64,000 nucleotides of DNA from Streptomyces rimosus subsp. rimosus (GTDB taxonomy: Bacteria; Actinomycetota; Actinomycetes; Streptomycetales; Streptomycetaceae), in assembly GCF_000720725.1 (NCBI RefSeq), contig NZ_JOCQ01000001.1, positions 124,001 through 188,000 on the forward strand. The letters are read 5' to 3'. The position numbers and the translations under genes are program-made. The notes under the pieces were generated by a model. It had not been told where the DNA came from and ran no database searches. It saw only the letters and a list, made by a program, of their open reading frames with translations. Shown here piece by piece: positions 8,598 to 17,245 of the stretch. Within the stretch, counting starts at the first letter, position 1, and every line of letters starts with the position of its first letter.

Positions 8598-9485
8598 GTG
8601 CAGACCGACCCCGCAACCGATGTCTTCCAGGAACACCGCCCGGTCCTGATGGGCGTGGCCTACCGCATGCTCGGCCGGGTGGCCGACGCCGAGGACGTGG
8701 TCCAGGAGGCGTGGCTGCGCTGGTCGTCCACCGACCGCGAACAGGTCCGCGAACCGCGCGCCTACCTGGTGCGCGTGACGACCCGGCTGGCGATCGACCG
8801 CCTGCGGCAGGTCCAGGCGCGCCGCGAGGCGTACGTGGGCCCCTGGCTGCCCGAGCCGCTGGCCACCGACCTCGTGACGGCCGCCCCCGACTCCGCCGAC
8901 CGCGCGGTCCTCGCCGAGTCCGTCACCCTCGCCGTCCTGGTGGTCCTGGAGTCGCTCTCGCCCCTGGAGCGCGCGGTGTTCGTACTGCGCGAGGCGTTCG
9001 GCTACCCGTACGCGGAGATCGCCACGGTACTGGAGCGCGGCGAGGCGGCGGTGCGCCAACTCGCGGGCCGCGCCCGGCGCCACGTCGAGGAGCGCCGGCC
9101 GCGCTTCGAGGTCGACCCGGACCGGCAGCGCGACCTGACCGAGCGTTTCCTCGCGGCGGCCGCGGGCGACGACCTGGACGGGCTGCTGCACCTGCTGGCC
9201 GAGGACGTACGGCTGGTCGGCGACAGCGGCGGCAAGGCCAAGGCGCCGCTGCGGGTCATCGAGACCGCCGACAAGGTCGGCCGCTTCCTGCTCGGCGTGG
9301 CCCGGGGCGGTATCCCGGCGGCGGAGTTCGTCTTCGTGGAGCTCAACGGCGGCGTCGCGCTGCTCGTGCTCTCCGCGGGCAAGCCGGACTCGGTCTTCCA
9401 GATCGACGTCGTGGACGGCCGGATCCAGACCGTTTACATCATTCGCAATCCGGACAAGCTGGGGGCGCTGGGCGCTGCGGGATGA
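8598..9485 (+). CDS. ECF41-group RNA polymerase sigma factor (SigJ-like)
   Basis: A 295-aa extracytoplasmic-function sigma factor. Region 2 is seen in GVAYRMLGRVADAEDVVQEAWLRW and region 4 in LSPLERAVFVLREAFGYPYAEIA. A SnoaL-like C-terminal extension follows, as in the ECF41 group. Group signatures are present: WLPEPL (W83), a DGGGK-type motif as DSGGK (D209) and the terminal NPDKL (N284). In this group the extension itself controls activity instead of an anti-sigma protein. I choose the GTG at 8598, which gives the usual N-terminus; an ATG at 8517 would add 27 residues. The usual neighbouring carboxymuconolactone-decarboxylase/oxidoreductase/epimerase gene is absent. Confidence 0.9.
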   Translation: MQTDPATDVFQEHRPVLMGVAYRMLGRVADAEDVVQEAWLRWSSTDREQVREPRAYLVRVTTRLAIDRLRQVQARREAYVGPWLPEPLATDLVTAAPDSADRAVLAESVTLAVLVVLESLSPLERAVFVLREAFGYPYAEIATVLERGEAAVRQLAGRARRHVEERRPRFEVDPDRQRDLTERFLAAAAGDDLDGLLHLLAEDVRLVGDSGGKAKAPLRVIETADKVGRFLLGVARGGIPAAEFVFVELNGGVALLVLSAGKPDSVFQIDVVDGRIQTVYIIRNPDKLGALGAAG

Positions 9486-9504
9486 GTAGCTGAGGAGGTA
9501 CGGC

Positions 9505-9547
9505 AAGAGCCGCGGTCAGGCGTCGCCCGACGCCGTCCGCGGCTCTT
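9505..9547. terminator. Terminator after the ECF41 gene
   Basis: Perfect 11-bp arms AAGAGCCGCGG (9505-9515) and CCGCGGCTCTT (9537-9547) enclose a second short stem (GGCGTC/GACGCC). It lies 20 bp after the sigma-factor stop. Confidence 0.8.
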
Positions 9548-9832
9548 CCCGTATCTGCCCTGCCACTGCCCCGTTACTGCCCTGCCCTGTCCGGCCACCG
9601 CACGCCGCGCGTCCTGTACCTCCGCTCCGCCTCTGCCCGCCGGCCGGCGGCCGACGACGGATCGGCGCATTGGTCTTGACCAAGGGTGGGGGCGGCCATA
9701 TCGTCACAGGGATACTGCAACAACCTTTAATAAAGAAGCGCTCATATCCGAAGAGCGCGTGCGCGGCCAGGGACAGGCCCGCGGCCGACGGGGACCAGCC
9801 CCGTCGGGAAGACGGCCACGGCGGAGGACAGG
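9548..9832 (+). promoter_or_regulatory. Intergenic region with a likely sigma-70 promoter for the GntR gene
   Basis: This gene-free stretch includes TTGACC (9676-9681), a 17-bp spacer and TATCGT (9699-9704), a reasonable housekeeping-type promoter for the GntR gene at 9833. A locally AT-rich segment follows (CCTTTAATAAAG, about 9723-9735). No other feature was seen. Confidence 0.5.
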
Positions 9833-10585
9833 GTGGGGACCACGCAGCTCGAAACGGCTCCGGAGCCGAAGTACTGGCACCTCAAGACCGTGCTCAGCGA
9901 GGCGCTCGACTCGGAGTTCGCGGTCGGCGAGATCCTGCCCAACGAGCGGGAACTGGCGGCGCGGTTCGGCGTCGCCCGCGCCACGCTGCGGCAGGCCCTG
10001 GAACAGCTCGAACTGGAAGGCCGCCTGCAGCGCCGCCGCGGTGTCGGCACCACCGTCGCGCCCCCGCGCGTGGGCGTGGCCGTCGACCCGGCGCGCCACA
10101 CCTGGCCGGGCGCCCCCGGTGACGACTGGCAGCCCGTCGACGCCGTCGAGTCGCCCGAGGTGCCGGCGGCCGTGGCGCGACTGCTGGAGCTGACGCCCGG
10201 CGAGCGGGTGCACATCGTGCACCGCAGCCGCGTCACCCACGGCCAGCCGGTCGCCGCCGAGCAGCTGTACGTACCCGTCCGTACGGTGCCGGACGCCGCC
10301 GTCGCGGGCCCGGACGCACCGGCCCGCGCCCGCGCCGTGCTCCGCGCGCTCCAGCAGCTCGACCTGGAAGGCCAGGACCGCGCCGTGGAACTGGGCTCGG
10401 CCCGCGCCGACGACGCCAGGGAACTGGACCGCCTGCCCGGCGCCCCCGTCCTCGTCGTCACCACCCGCTACTTCGCCAACAGCCGCACCGCCGCCGTGGC
10501 CCTGTCCACGTACCGCGCCGACACCTGCCGGCTCACCTTCGGCGACAACGAGACGGGGGCGGGGGTCGCGGTTCTGGCCGGGTAG
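9833..10585 (+). CDS. GntR/HutC-family transcriptional regulator
   Basis: A 250-aa regulator with an N-terminal GntR winged helix (about residues 13-78; LPNERELAARFGVARATLRQ is the recognition region) and a C-terminal UTRA effector domain (about 95-245). The UTRA fold usually binds a sugar phosphate or histidine-like ligand; the ligand here is unknown. It starts at a GTG preceded by GGAGGA. It is monocistronic and faces the NIPSNAP gene in the same direction 118 bp downstream, too far to claim a shared transcript. No neighbouring transport or catabolic gene suggests a target. Confidence 0.88.
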   Translation: MGTTQLETAPEPKYWHLKTVLSEALDSEFAVGEILPNERELAARFGVARATLRQALEQLELEGRLQRRRGVGTTVAPPRVGVAVDPARHTWPGAPGDDWQPVDAVESPEVPAAVARLLELTPGERVHIVHRSRVTHGQPVAAEQLYVPVRTVPDAAVAGPDAPARARAVLRALQQLDLEGQDRAVELGSARADDARELDRLPGAPVLVVTTRYFANSRTAAVALSTYRADTCRLTFGDNETGAGVAVLAG

Positions 10586-10703
10586 GCGTGCTGCCCGGGG
10601 AGGTGGGTGACGCGGCCGGCCGGGATGCAGCCCGAGGGCAGCGGCCACCGCGGATCGTGTGTCGGGTCAGCGGTGGCCGGGTCACGCCACTACCCTCGTG
10701 CGG

Positions 10704-11018
10704 ATGATTACTTGTGTGGTCCGGTATGTGATCGATCCGACGAAGACCGAGTCGTTCGAGCGCTTCGGACGCCGCTGGATGGAGCTGGTCGACCGGCACG
10801 GTGGCACGCACCACGGGTACTTCCTGCCGGCCGAGGGCGCCAGTGACGAGGCGCTCGCCCTGTTCAGCTTCCCCAGCCTCGCCGCGTACGAGGAGTACCG
10901 CACGCTGTTCGGCCGGGATCCCGAGTTCATCGAGGCGGACCGCATCAGGGACGAGAGCGGCTGCGTCCTGCGCTACGAGCGCACCTTCATGCGCCCGCTG
11001 CTGCCGGTCGGGTCCTGA
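10704..11018 (+). CDS. NIPSNAP-family protein
   Basis: A 104-aa small protein of the NIPSNAP ferredoxin-like fold. The family pattern is clear: MITCVVRYVIDPTKTESFERF at the start, then GGTHHGYFLPAEG and FPSLAAYEEYR. Bacterial members are about this length and have no established biochemical role. I start at the ATG at 10704 because MITCVVRYVIDP is the normal beginning; the upstream in-frame ATG at 10659 would add an atypical 15 residues. No operon partner is evident. Confidence 0.85.
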   Translation: MITCVVRYVIDPTKTESFERFGRRWMELVDRHGGTHHGYFLPAEGASDEALALFSFPSLAAYEEYRTLFGRDPEFIEADRIRDESGCVLRYERTFMRPLLPVGS

Positions 11019-11213
11019 CAGCGCTCTCCCGCACGGGCTCGGCGGTGCCGGCGTCGAGCCGGCCCTCTTGTGGGCGGACCGATGTCCTGAGGCCGTCACC
11101 TCGGCCGGCCTCTGTCACGCGAAGTGCTGGGCCTCCCGGTCGACTTCCTGCAACGCCGCACGGAAGGCGGCGGCCCGGCTCCGGGCTTCGCGGGCCGAGC
11201 GTCCGCCTTTCGG

Positions 11214-11355
11214 TCACCGCACCGCTACGTACGGCCTTCGGAACTCGACCTGATGGCCCGACTCGCCGGGCTCGCCCTGACGGAGCGGCGGGCGGACCGG
11301 CACGAGGCGCCGTTCACCGGCTTCAGCAGGCCCCACGTGTCCGCATGGCGGAAAC
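11214..11355 (+). pseudogene. C-terminal remnant of a class I SAM methyltransferase
   Basis: A short stretch reads RYVRPSELDLMARLAGL followed by a PFTGFSRPHVSAW-like end, which is the typical C-terminus of small streptomycete SAM-dependent methyltransferases. The AdoMet-binding N-terminal part is absent in all three frames upstream. The rest of the 11019-11383 gap shows nothing else. I read it as a gene remnant. Confidence 0.6.
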
Positions 11356-11383
11356 CGCCCCGCCGTCGCGCGAGAATCGGCGC

Positions 11384-11752
11384 ATGCTGAAAATCGGATC
11401 GGTGGTACTGGGCGCTTCGGATGTGCGGCGGGCCGCTGCCTTCTGGATGGACGCGCTGAGGTACGTGCCGCGCGAGGACATCGAGGACGACTGGGTGGTG
11501 CTGGTGCCGGCGGACGGGTCCGGCGTACAGATCGCCATCGGGCTGAGCGGGACGCCGGTCCAGGAGCACCCGCGTGTCCACCTGGACCTGTACGCCGAAG
11601 ACGCGGCCGGCCAGGCTGCCGAGGTCGAGCGGCTGGTTGCCTTGGGCGCCCGGCGGGTCGACTGGGATCTCTATCCGGATGACCCCGATTTCGTGGTGCT
11701 TGCCGACACCGAGGGCAATCGGTTCTGCGTCATCGACACGTCGCGCGGCTGA
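11384..11752 (+). CDS. VOC-family (glyoxalase/bleomycin-resistance fold) protein
   Basis: A 122-aa protein of the vicinal oxygen chelate fold, a metal-dependent lyase, dioxygenase or drug-binding family. Two beta-alpha-beta-beta-beta units can be traced: MLKIGSVVLGASDVRRAAAF with FWMDALRY, then RVHLDLYAED with LADTEGNRFCVID. Candidate metal ligands include His in VHLDL and Glu in DTEGN. The first unit has Ser/Val where some members have His, so a full four-ligand site is not certain. I start at the ATG at 11384, the natural family start. The substrate is unknown. Confidence 0.85.
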   Translation: MLKIGSVVLGASDVRRAAAFWMDALRYVPREDIEDDWVVLVPADGSGVQIAIGLSGTPVQEHPRVHLDLYAEDAAGQAAEVERLVALGARRVDWDLYPDDPDFVVLADTEGNRFCVIDTSRG

Positions 11753-11794
11753 GGAGGGGCGTCGCTTCCTGCTCCTGCCGCCGGCGTGCGTGGT

Positions 11795-12628
11795 TCAGCC
11801 CGCTGACGAGGCGGGCGGTTCCGGCGTCGTCGGTGTGAGGAACGCCTTCACCATCGGTACGACGAGGTCGGCGCGTCGTGGCAGGTTGCGGTGCGTCGTG
11901 CCCGGCAGTACGCCGAGCTGTGAGCCGGGGATCAGGCCGTGCATCTCGACGGCGTGTTCCAGGCGGACGAAGTCGGTGTCCCCGACCAGCAGGAGCACCG
12001 GCGCCTCCATGGCGGCCAGGGTTTCGGCGGGCCAGCCCTCGAAGCCGTGCACCGTCGGTTGCAGCTTCTCGGCGAACGCCTCGAAGCGGCCCGGGTCGGG
12101 CGCGACCTGGACGTACGCCTCGTACATCTCCTGGAAGTCGCTCTCGGTGGGCATCCGCGGGGAGCCGGGCCGGGCGTGCGGGTCGAGGATCTCGGGGTGG
12201 TAGCCGTCGCGGCGGTAGTGCGTGGAGGCGAGCACCAGGCGGTTCACCCGTGTGGGACGGGTGACCGCCAGCTGGAGGGCGGTCAGGCCGCCGAGGCTGA
12301 AGCCGAAGACGTCCGCCCGGTCGATCCCGAGGTGGTCCAGCAGCCTCACCACATCGTCGGCCAGACAGGAGAGCGCCGGCTCGCGGTCGATGTCGCCGGT
12401 GTGTCCGTGCCCTTGCAGCTCGACCGCGACGACCTGCCGCGTGGCGGCGAGCGCGGGCAGTATGCCGCCGAAGGTCAGGTCGATGGTGAGCAGCCCGCCG
12501 TGCAGCAGGACCAGCGGCTGTCCCGTGCCGTGGATCTCGTAGTACAGCTCCAGCCCGTTGACCTGCGCGTACCCCGCGGACGACGGGTACGTGGTGGAGT
12601 CTTGTCCCTCGCTCAACCCTGCCTCCAT
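11795..12628 (-). CDS. Alpha/beta-fold hydrolase
   Basis: A 277-aa alpha/beta hydrolase. The oxyanion region is LVLLHGG (about residue 40), the nucleophile elbow GFSLGG carries the catalytic Ser, the acid lies in VLLLVGDTDFV and the catalytic His in GTTHRNLP. Complete motifs contrast with the decayed paralogue at 7978. There is no signal peptide, so it is cytoplasmic. Substrate could be an ester, lactone or epoxide. It is convergent with the VOC gene and 150 bp downstream of the ROK gene on the same strand. Confidence 0.87.
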   Translation of the reverse strand: MEAGLSEGQDSTTYPSSAGYAQVNGLELYYEIHGTGQPLVLLHGGLLTIDLTFGGILPALAATRQVVAVELQGHGHTGDIDREPALSCLADDVVRLLDHLGIDRADVFGFSLGGLTALQLAVTRPTRVNRLVLASTHYRRDGYHPEILDPHARPGSPRMPTESDFQEMYEAYVQVAPDPGRFEAFAEKLQPTVHGFEGWPAETLAAMEAPVLLLVGDTDFVRLEHAVEMHGLIPGSQLGVLPGTTHRNLPRRADLVVPMVKAFLTPTTPEPPASSAG

Positions 12629-12780
12629 GGCTCGCGGCGCGCTTGACCACCGGGCCCCCGCGCCCTCCTCGGCTCGGCTCCGGGGCCACTGCTCAGCACA
12701 TTAGCCGGGGGGTGTGACAACGCCCCCGCGTCGCGCCGTGGGAGAGGAGGATGTCGGCGGAGGGACGTCGCGGGTACGCC

Positions 12781-13956
12781 TCAACGCCGGGCCGTGACCG
12801 TCCCCTCCACCGCGAACAGTTCGCCCTCGACATGATCCAGTGCCAGCCGCAGGGCTCCCGTGGCCACCGCCGCCTCGCCGAGTACGGACAGGGCCACCTG
12901 GGGCGGGCGCAGGCAGTAGCGGGCGAGTTCGGCGCGCAGGGGCTCCAGTACGTCGTCCAGACCGGCGGCCCAGCCGCCGACCACCACCAGCTCCGGGTCG
13001 AGGGCCAGCACCAGTGCCGCGACATCGTGGACCAGCCGCCGGATGAAGCGGTCCATCGCGTCCCGGGCCCGCGCGTCACCGTCGCGCGCGAGGGCGAACA
13101 CCCGCGCCACCTGCGCCTCATCCAGCGGGTGCAGCGGCTGCCCGGTCGTGGACAGCAGCTTCTCCGGAGTGGCCTCGCGCCCCAGCAGGTGCAGCGCGCC
13201 GATCTCCCCGGCGGCACCGCCGAAACCGCGGTGCAACCGCCCTCCGATCAGGGCCCCGGCCCCGGGGCTGAGGCCCGCGAGGACGAACACGGTGTCGTCG
13301 CAGCCGGCGGCCGCGCCCTTCCAGTGTTCGGCAACGGCGGCGGTGTTCGCGTCGTTCTCCACCAGGACGGGGCACCGGAACGAGCGGCGCAGCCGGTCGC
13401 CGAGCGGCAGCCCGGTCCAGCCCGGCAGGGCCGTACCCAGCCGTACGGTGCCGTCCGCCTCCACGATGCCGGGGCTGCCCACCCCGACCGCGCGCAGCGA
13501 ACTGCGGGCCACGCCCGCCCGCCGCAGCAGCTCGGCCACCGCGGCCCGCACCTTCTCCAGCCGTTCGTCCGCGGGCGCGGTCTCCTCGACCGCGCGCTGC
13601 GCGGAGCCGAGGACCCGCCCGCCGAGGTCGGACAGCAGCGCGGCCACCCGGTGCGGGCCGATCTCGATGCCCAGCAGGTGACCGGCCTCCGTACGGAAGC
13701 GGAAACGGCGGGCCGGGCGGCCCTGGCGGCGGGCGGCGCCCTCCTCGGCGGGCGCCTCGACCACCAGGCCGGTCTCGATCAGGCCCTCGACGACACCCTC
13801 GACGGTGGGCCGGGACAGACCGGTCACCTCCACGAGGTGGGTGAGCGTCGGGGAGTCGGCGGCGCGCAGCGCGTGCAGCACCACCGCGGAGTTGATCCGT
13901 CGCAGCAGGGAGGGGTCCCCGCCGGTTAGCCGCCCCAACGTCCGTCTCCCTCGCAT
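12781..13956 (-). CDS. ROK-family transcriptional regulator/kinase-like protein without zinc motif
   Basis: A 391-aa ROK protein. The N-terminal 85 residues contain a MarR-like helix-turn-helix (LTHLVEVTGLSRPTVEGVVEGL); the rest is a sugar-kinase fold with GIEIGPHRVAALL, ENDANTAAVAEHW and GGAAGEIGALHL. Such proteins usually repress sugar-use genes. The cysteine cluster (CxCGxxGC) that normally follows the GEIG segment and binds structural zinc is absent, replaced by LLGREATPEKLLSTTG. I start at the ATG at 13956. It is divergent from the small TTA-containing gene at 14145. No sugar transporter is adjacent. Confidence 0.88.
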   Translation of the reverse strand: MRGRRTLGRLTGGDPSLLRRINSAVVLHALRAADSPTLTHLVEVTGLSRPTVEGVVEGLIETGLVVEAPAEEGAARRQGRPARRFRFRTEAGHLLGIEIGPHRVAALLSDLGGRVLGSAQRAVEETAPADERLEKVRAAVAELLRRAGVARSSLRAVGVGSPGIVEADGTVRLGTALPGWTGLPLGDRLRRSFRCPVLVENDANTAAVAEHWKGAAAGCDDTVFVLAGLSPGAGALIGGRLHRGFGGAAGEIGALHLLGREATPEKLLSTTGQPLHPLDEAQVARVFALARDGDARARDAMDRFIRRLVHDVAALVLALDPELVVVGGWAAGLDDVLEPLRAELARYCLRPPQVALSVLGEAAVATGALRLALDHVEGELFAVEGTVTARR

Positions 13957-14144
13957 TGCGTGTGTGGCGGATCGTAGCCGGTCAGCCGGTGTGCGGCGAG
14001 TCCCGGGCGGCGGAAGGGGGAGGGCCGGGAGGTGGCGTGGGGGGCCGTGGGCCGGTCCCGTACCCGGTGATCGTCCGCCTCGGGAGCGCCTGGCGGAGGC
14101 CTGACGCGGAGCCAATTGTCAGACCCTGGCGGTTTACTGACGGC

Positions 14145-14597
14145 ATGACGAAAGCGACCACAGCACAGCACCTCACCGCCATCGACCTCCTCCGCGGCCG
14201 CGCGTTCCCCACCGAGCCGGTCGGCTCCGCCATGGTCGAGAGCGGGCCCGGTTTCCACGTCGCCCAGCTGCGCGCCGACGAGCAGCTCTGGGACGCCGAC
14301 CCCGCGGATGTCGAGGAGACGGCGCAGGAGTACCGCGCCGAGCTGGAGGGACTCATATCGGCTCTCTGCTTACGCTGGGGCGAGCCCGAGGTGCTGGACC
14401 TGGCGGACCACCTGGAGCGGGTGGCGATGGGCATGCCCGTACGGCCGCCGCTCGACGTGCTGTGCGGCCAGGTGCCGCGGGTGCACGCCTGGCGTGCCGA
14501 CGGCCGGTGGATCGCGGTCGGGCTGGGGGAGGGCGAGCCCGAGATGCCGGCCTTCCGGCTGCTGGCGGCGGTGGGCCGGGCGGACACGGTGCGCTGA
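14145..14597 (+). CDS. Conserved hypothetical protein with a TTA codon
   Basis: A 150-aa soluble, acidic protein beginning MTKATTAQHLTAIDLLRGRAF. I do not recognise a named domain. The middle is helical (VEETAQEYRAELEGLISALCLRWG) and the C-terminal half has a beta-rich stretch (RVHAWRADGRWIAVGLGEGEPE). Leu76 is encoded by TTA (14370-14372), so its translation may depend on the bldA tRNA. It is divergent from the ROK gene across 188 bp. No function can be proposed. Confidence 0.8.
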   Translation: MTKATTAQHLTAIDLLRGRAFPTEPVGSAMVESGPGFHVAQLRADEQLWDADPADVEETAQEYRAELEGLISALCLRWGEPEVLDLADHLERVAMGMPVRPPLDVLCGQVPRVHAWRADGRWIAVGLGEGEPEMPAFRLLAAVGRADTVR

Positions 14598-14803
14598 GTG
14601 CGGGCGGGCATGTCGCGCCGGGTACGGCCGGGTGTGCCGCGCCGGGTACGCGCAACGGGTGGCGGCGCCGGTGCCGCCCGCCCGCCGCGGTCCGGCCGCA
14701 CTGCCGCCGCCACCCGTGCGGGGGCCGTCGGGCGCGGGGGCCGCGCGCGTACCGTACGGGCGCGGCCGTCCCGTCGTTCCTGCTCGGTCTGCCGGCCCCC
14801 GCC

Positions 14804-16417
14804 CTACTTGTCCCCGTCGTTCTGCTTGTCGCGGTGGTGTGCCCACGGGTGGCGCAGCCGGATCCAGATGTCCCGGGCCTGGCGCCCGGCCTCGGTACGG
14901 CTGTGGGCCACCAGTTCGCGGGCCTGCTCCGGGGTCTCGACCATCGGCCCGGACCCGCGCAGCGGCTTGCCCGCCGTCTCGTGCAGGAAGAAGGCCGCGA
15001 TGAAGCCGATGACACCCGCCACCATCAGGTAGTACGCCGGAATCATGTGGCTGCCGGTGGACTCCACCAGCGCGGAGGCGACCAGCGGAGTCGTGCCGCC
15101 GAAGAGCGACACGGAGATGTTGAACGCGATCGACAGCGCCCCGTAGCGCAGATGGGTGGGGAAGAGCGCCGGCAGCGTGGAGGCGGAGGTGCCCGCGAAG
15201 CAGACCAGCAGCAGGCCCAGCACGAGGCAGCCGAACGCCGGGAAGAGGATCCCGCCCTGCCGGATCAGCAGGAACGCCGGATAGGAGAGCGCCACCAGCG
15301 CGACGCTGGACGCCATGAACACCGGCCGACGGCCCCACCGGTCGGACGTACGGCCCACGGTCGTGATCGTCAGCGCGACGACGACCATGGTGCCCAGCAC
15401 CAGCAGCTGCGCGGTCGTGGGGTCCTCGCCCAGCGTCTCGGTCATGAAGGTGGGCAGATAGGACGTCACCATGTAGTTGGTGACGTTGTACAGCAGCACC
15501 AGCCCCATGCAGATCAGCACGGCTTCCCAGTGCCGCGTGAAGATCTCCTTCAAACGGCCCTTGCCCGACTGCCGCGCCTCCTCGATGGGCGTGTCGTCCG
15601 GACCGGCGGCCTCGGCCTGCTGCCGCGCCGCCTCCGCCTCCTGCTTGAACGCCGGGGTCTCCTCCAGCTTCATGCGCATATAGAGGCCGATCAGGCCGAG
15701 CGGCCCGGCCACCATGAAGGGGATGCGCCAGCCCCAGCTCTCCAGGCCGTCCGTGCCCAGTACGGCGGTGAGCACGGTGACCAGGCCCGAGCCGAGGGAG
15801 TAGCCGACGAAGGTGCCGAAGTCGAGCCAGCTGCCGAGGAAGCCGCGGCGCTTGTCCGGCGCGTATTCGGCGATGTAGGTCGTCGCGCCGGCGTACTCGC
15901 CACCGGTCGAGAAGCCCTGCACCAGCCGGCAGACGAGCAGCAGCAGGGGGGCGGCGAAGCCGATGGAGTCGTAGCCGGGCAGGAAGCCGACCGCGAAGGT
16001 GCTGATCGCCATCATGATCATCGTGGCGGCGAGCACCCGCTGCCGTCCGATGCGGTCGCCCAGCGGCCCGAAGACCAGACCGCCGAGCGGCCGCACGAGG
16101 AAGGCCGCGGCGAAGGTGGCGAAGGTGGAGACGAGCTGGGCGCCGGGGGAGCTGGACGGGAAGAAGACCTTGCCCATCGTGGCCGCCAGATAGGCGTAGA
16201 CCCCGAAGTCGAACCACTCCATCATGTTGCCGAGGGCGGCCGCCGTGACCGCGCGGCGCACCTGCGGTCTGTCGGTGACGGTGACTTCCTCGACACTGAG
16301 CTGGTGTTTGCGGCGGCGCAGCAGGGTGCGCAGCAGCCGGTCGGTTTCGGAGCTTCTTCCTCCGTCCGACCGCTTGTTCCGCCGGACACGCGGCGGCTGA
16401 GGCTGACCGGTAGTCAT
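14804..16417 (-). CDS. proP: MFS transporter, metabolite:H+ symporter family (ProP-like)
   Basis: A 537-aa 12-helix transporter of the metabolite:H+ symporter branch, closest by eye to glycine betaine/proline symporters. Signature segments are present: GNMMEWFDFGVYAYLA (helix 1), RPLGGLVFGPLGDRIGRQRVL (loop 2-3), GFSTGGEYAGATTYIAEYAP and the repeat of the loop signature near TVGRTSDRWGRRPVF. The charged N-terminal 50 residues and C-terminal 40 residues are cytoplasmic. It imports osmoprotectants or related organic acids by proton symport; betaine/proline is the likeliest substrate but a dicarboxylate is possible. It is transcribed alone. Confidence 0.85.
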   Translation of the reverse strand: MTTGQPQPPRVRRNKRSDGGRSSETDRLLRTLLRRRKHQLSVEEVTVTDRPQVRRAVTAAALGNMMEWFDFGVYAYLAATMGKVFFPSSSPGAQLVSTFATFAAAFLVRPLGGLVFGPLGDRIGRQRVLAATMIMMAISTFAVGFLPGYDSIGFAAPLLLLVCRLVQGFSTGGEYAGATTYIAEYAPDKRRGFLGSWLDFGTFVGYSLGSGLVTVLTAVLGTDGLESWGWRIPFMVAGPLGLIGLYMRMKLEETPAFKQEAEAARQQAEAAGPDDTPIEEARQSGKGRLKEIFTRHWEAVLICMGLVLLYNVTNYMVTSYLPTFMTETLGEDPTTAQLLVLGTMVVVALTITTVGRTSDRWGRRPVFMASSVALVALSYPAFLLIRQGGILFPAFGCLVLGLLLVCFAGTSASTLPALFPTHLRYGALSIAFNISVSLFGGTTPLVASALVESTGSHMIPAYYLMVAGVIGFIAAFFLHETAGKPLRGSGPMVETPEQARELVAHSRTEAGRQARDIWIRLRHPWAHHRDKQNDGDK

Positions 16418-16657
16418 CTCGTCCTGTCGCTAGGGGCTGAGCGGCACATCGGTAACTCCGAGTATCAACGCAAAGGTCGAAATCGGCATAACCAGCATAG
16501 GAACGACACGAATGGGGCGAACGCCGCGTTTGATGTCTTATCGGCTCACTGGCCGTACCCGTACGGCGCAACACCGCCGTATGGCCCAAACGCCTCGCAC
16601 AGCCCCGCCACCCCGTGCGCCCTACACACAACGCACGCCTTACCCGTAACGCGGGAC

Positions 16658-17233
16658 TCACACGTCCCGGACGTCACCTTCCTCGGCTTCCTCGTCGAAA
16701 GCCGCAGCTCGCAGCCGTGCGTACGCCTCCGCCAGCGCGGCCGGCGGATAGTGCGCGTTGAGACCGCTCGGGTTGGGCAGCACCCAGATCCGGGTGTCAC
16801 CGATCGTCCGCTCCTGCGGGCCGACCTGTGCCCGCTTGTCGTCGAAAGCCACCCGATAGGCCGTCACCCCGGCCACGGCGAGCCACCGCGGCCGCAGCCG
16901 CGTCACCTTCTCGACCAGGTGCCGCCCGCCCTCGCGGAACTCCTCCGCGGTCAGCTCGTCGGCCCGGGCACTGGCCCGCTCCACGACGTTCGTGATGCCG
17001 AGGCCGTACGCCAGCAGCTCCTCCTGCTCCGCGGGCCTGAGCACGCGCGGGGTGAACCCGGCCGCGTGCAGCGTGGGCCAGAAGCGGTTGCCGGGCCGGG
17101 CGAAGTGGTGGCCGGCGGCGGCCGACATCAGCCCCGGGTTGATGCCGCAGAAAAGCACCCGCAGGCCGGGCGCCGCCACGTCGGGGACGAGGCGGCCGCG
17201 CGCGGCCTGCAGTTCCTCGGGAGTGAATCCCAT
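16658..17233 (-). CDS. mug: G/U mismatch-specific uracil-DNA glycosylase
   Basis: A 191-aa uracil-DNA glycosylase of the Mug/TDG family, which removes uracil or ethenocytosine from mismatches. The water-activating motif is visible as LFCGINPG (about residue 30) and the minor-groove insertion motif as LPNPSGLNAH (about residue 152). Length and spacing fit the family. The gene starts 12 bp after the purB stop on the same strand, so it is very probably the second gene of a purB-mug operon. The acidic C-terminal tail (FDEEAEEGDV) is outside the core. Confidence 0.92.
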   Translation of the reverse strand: MGFTPEELQAARGRLVPDVAAPGLRVLFCGINPGLMSAAAGHHFARPGNRFWPTLHAAGFTPRVLRPAEQEELLAYGLGITNVVERASARADELTAEEFREGGRHLVEKVTRLRPRWLAVAGVTAYRVAFDDKRAQVGPQERTIGDTRIWVLPNPSGLNAHYPPAALAEAYARLRAAAFDEEAEEGDVRDV

Positions 17234-17245
17234 CTTAGCGGGGCC

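Noticed and set aside
9434..9670. 78-codon minus-strand frame in the sigma-factor/GntR gap
   Set aside because: Arg/Gly-rich, crosses a strong terminator hairpin and has no family features.
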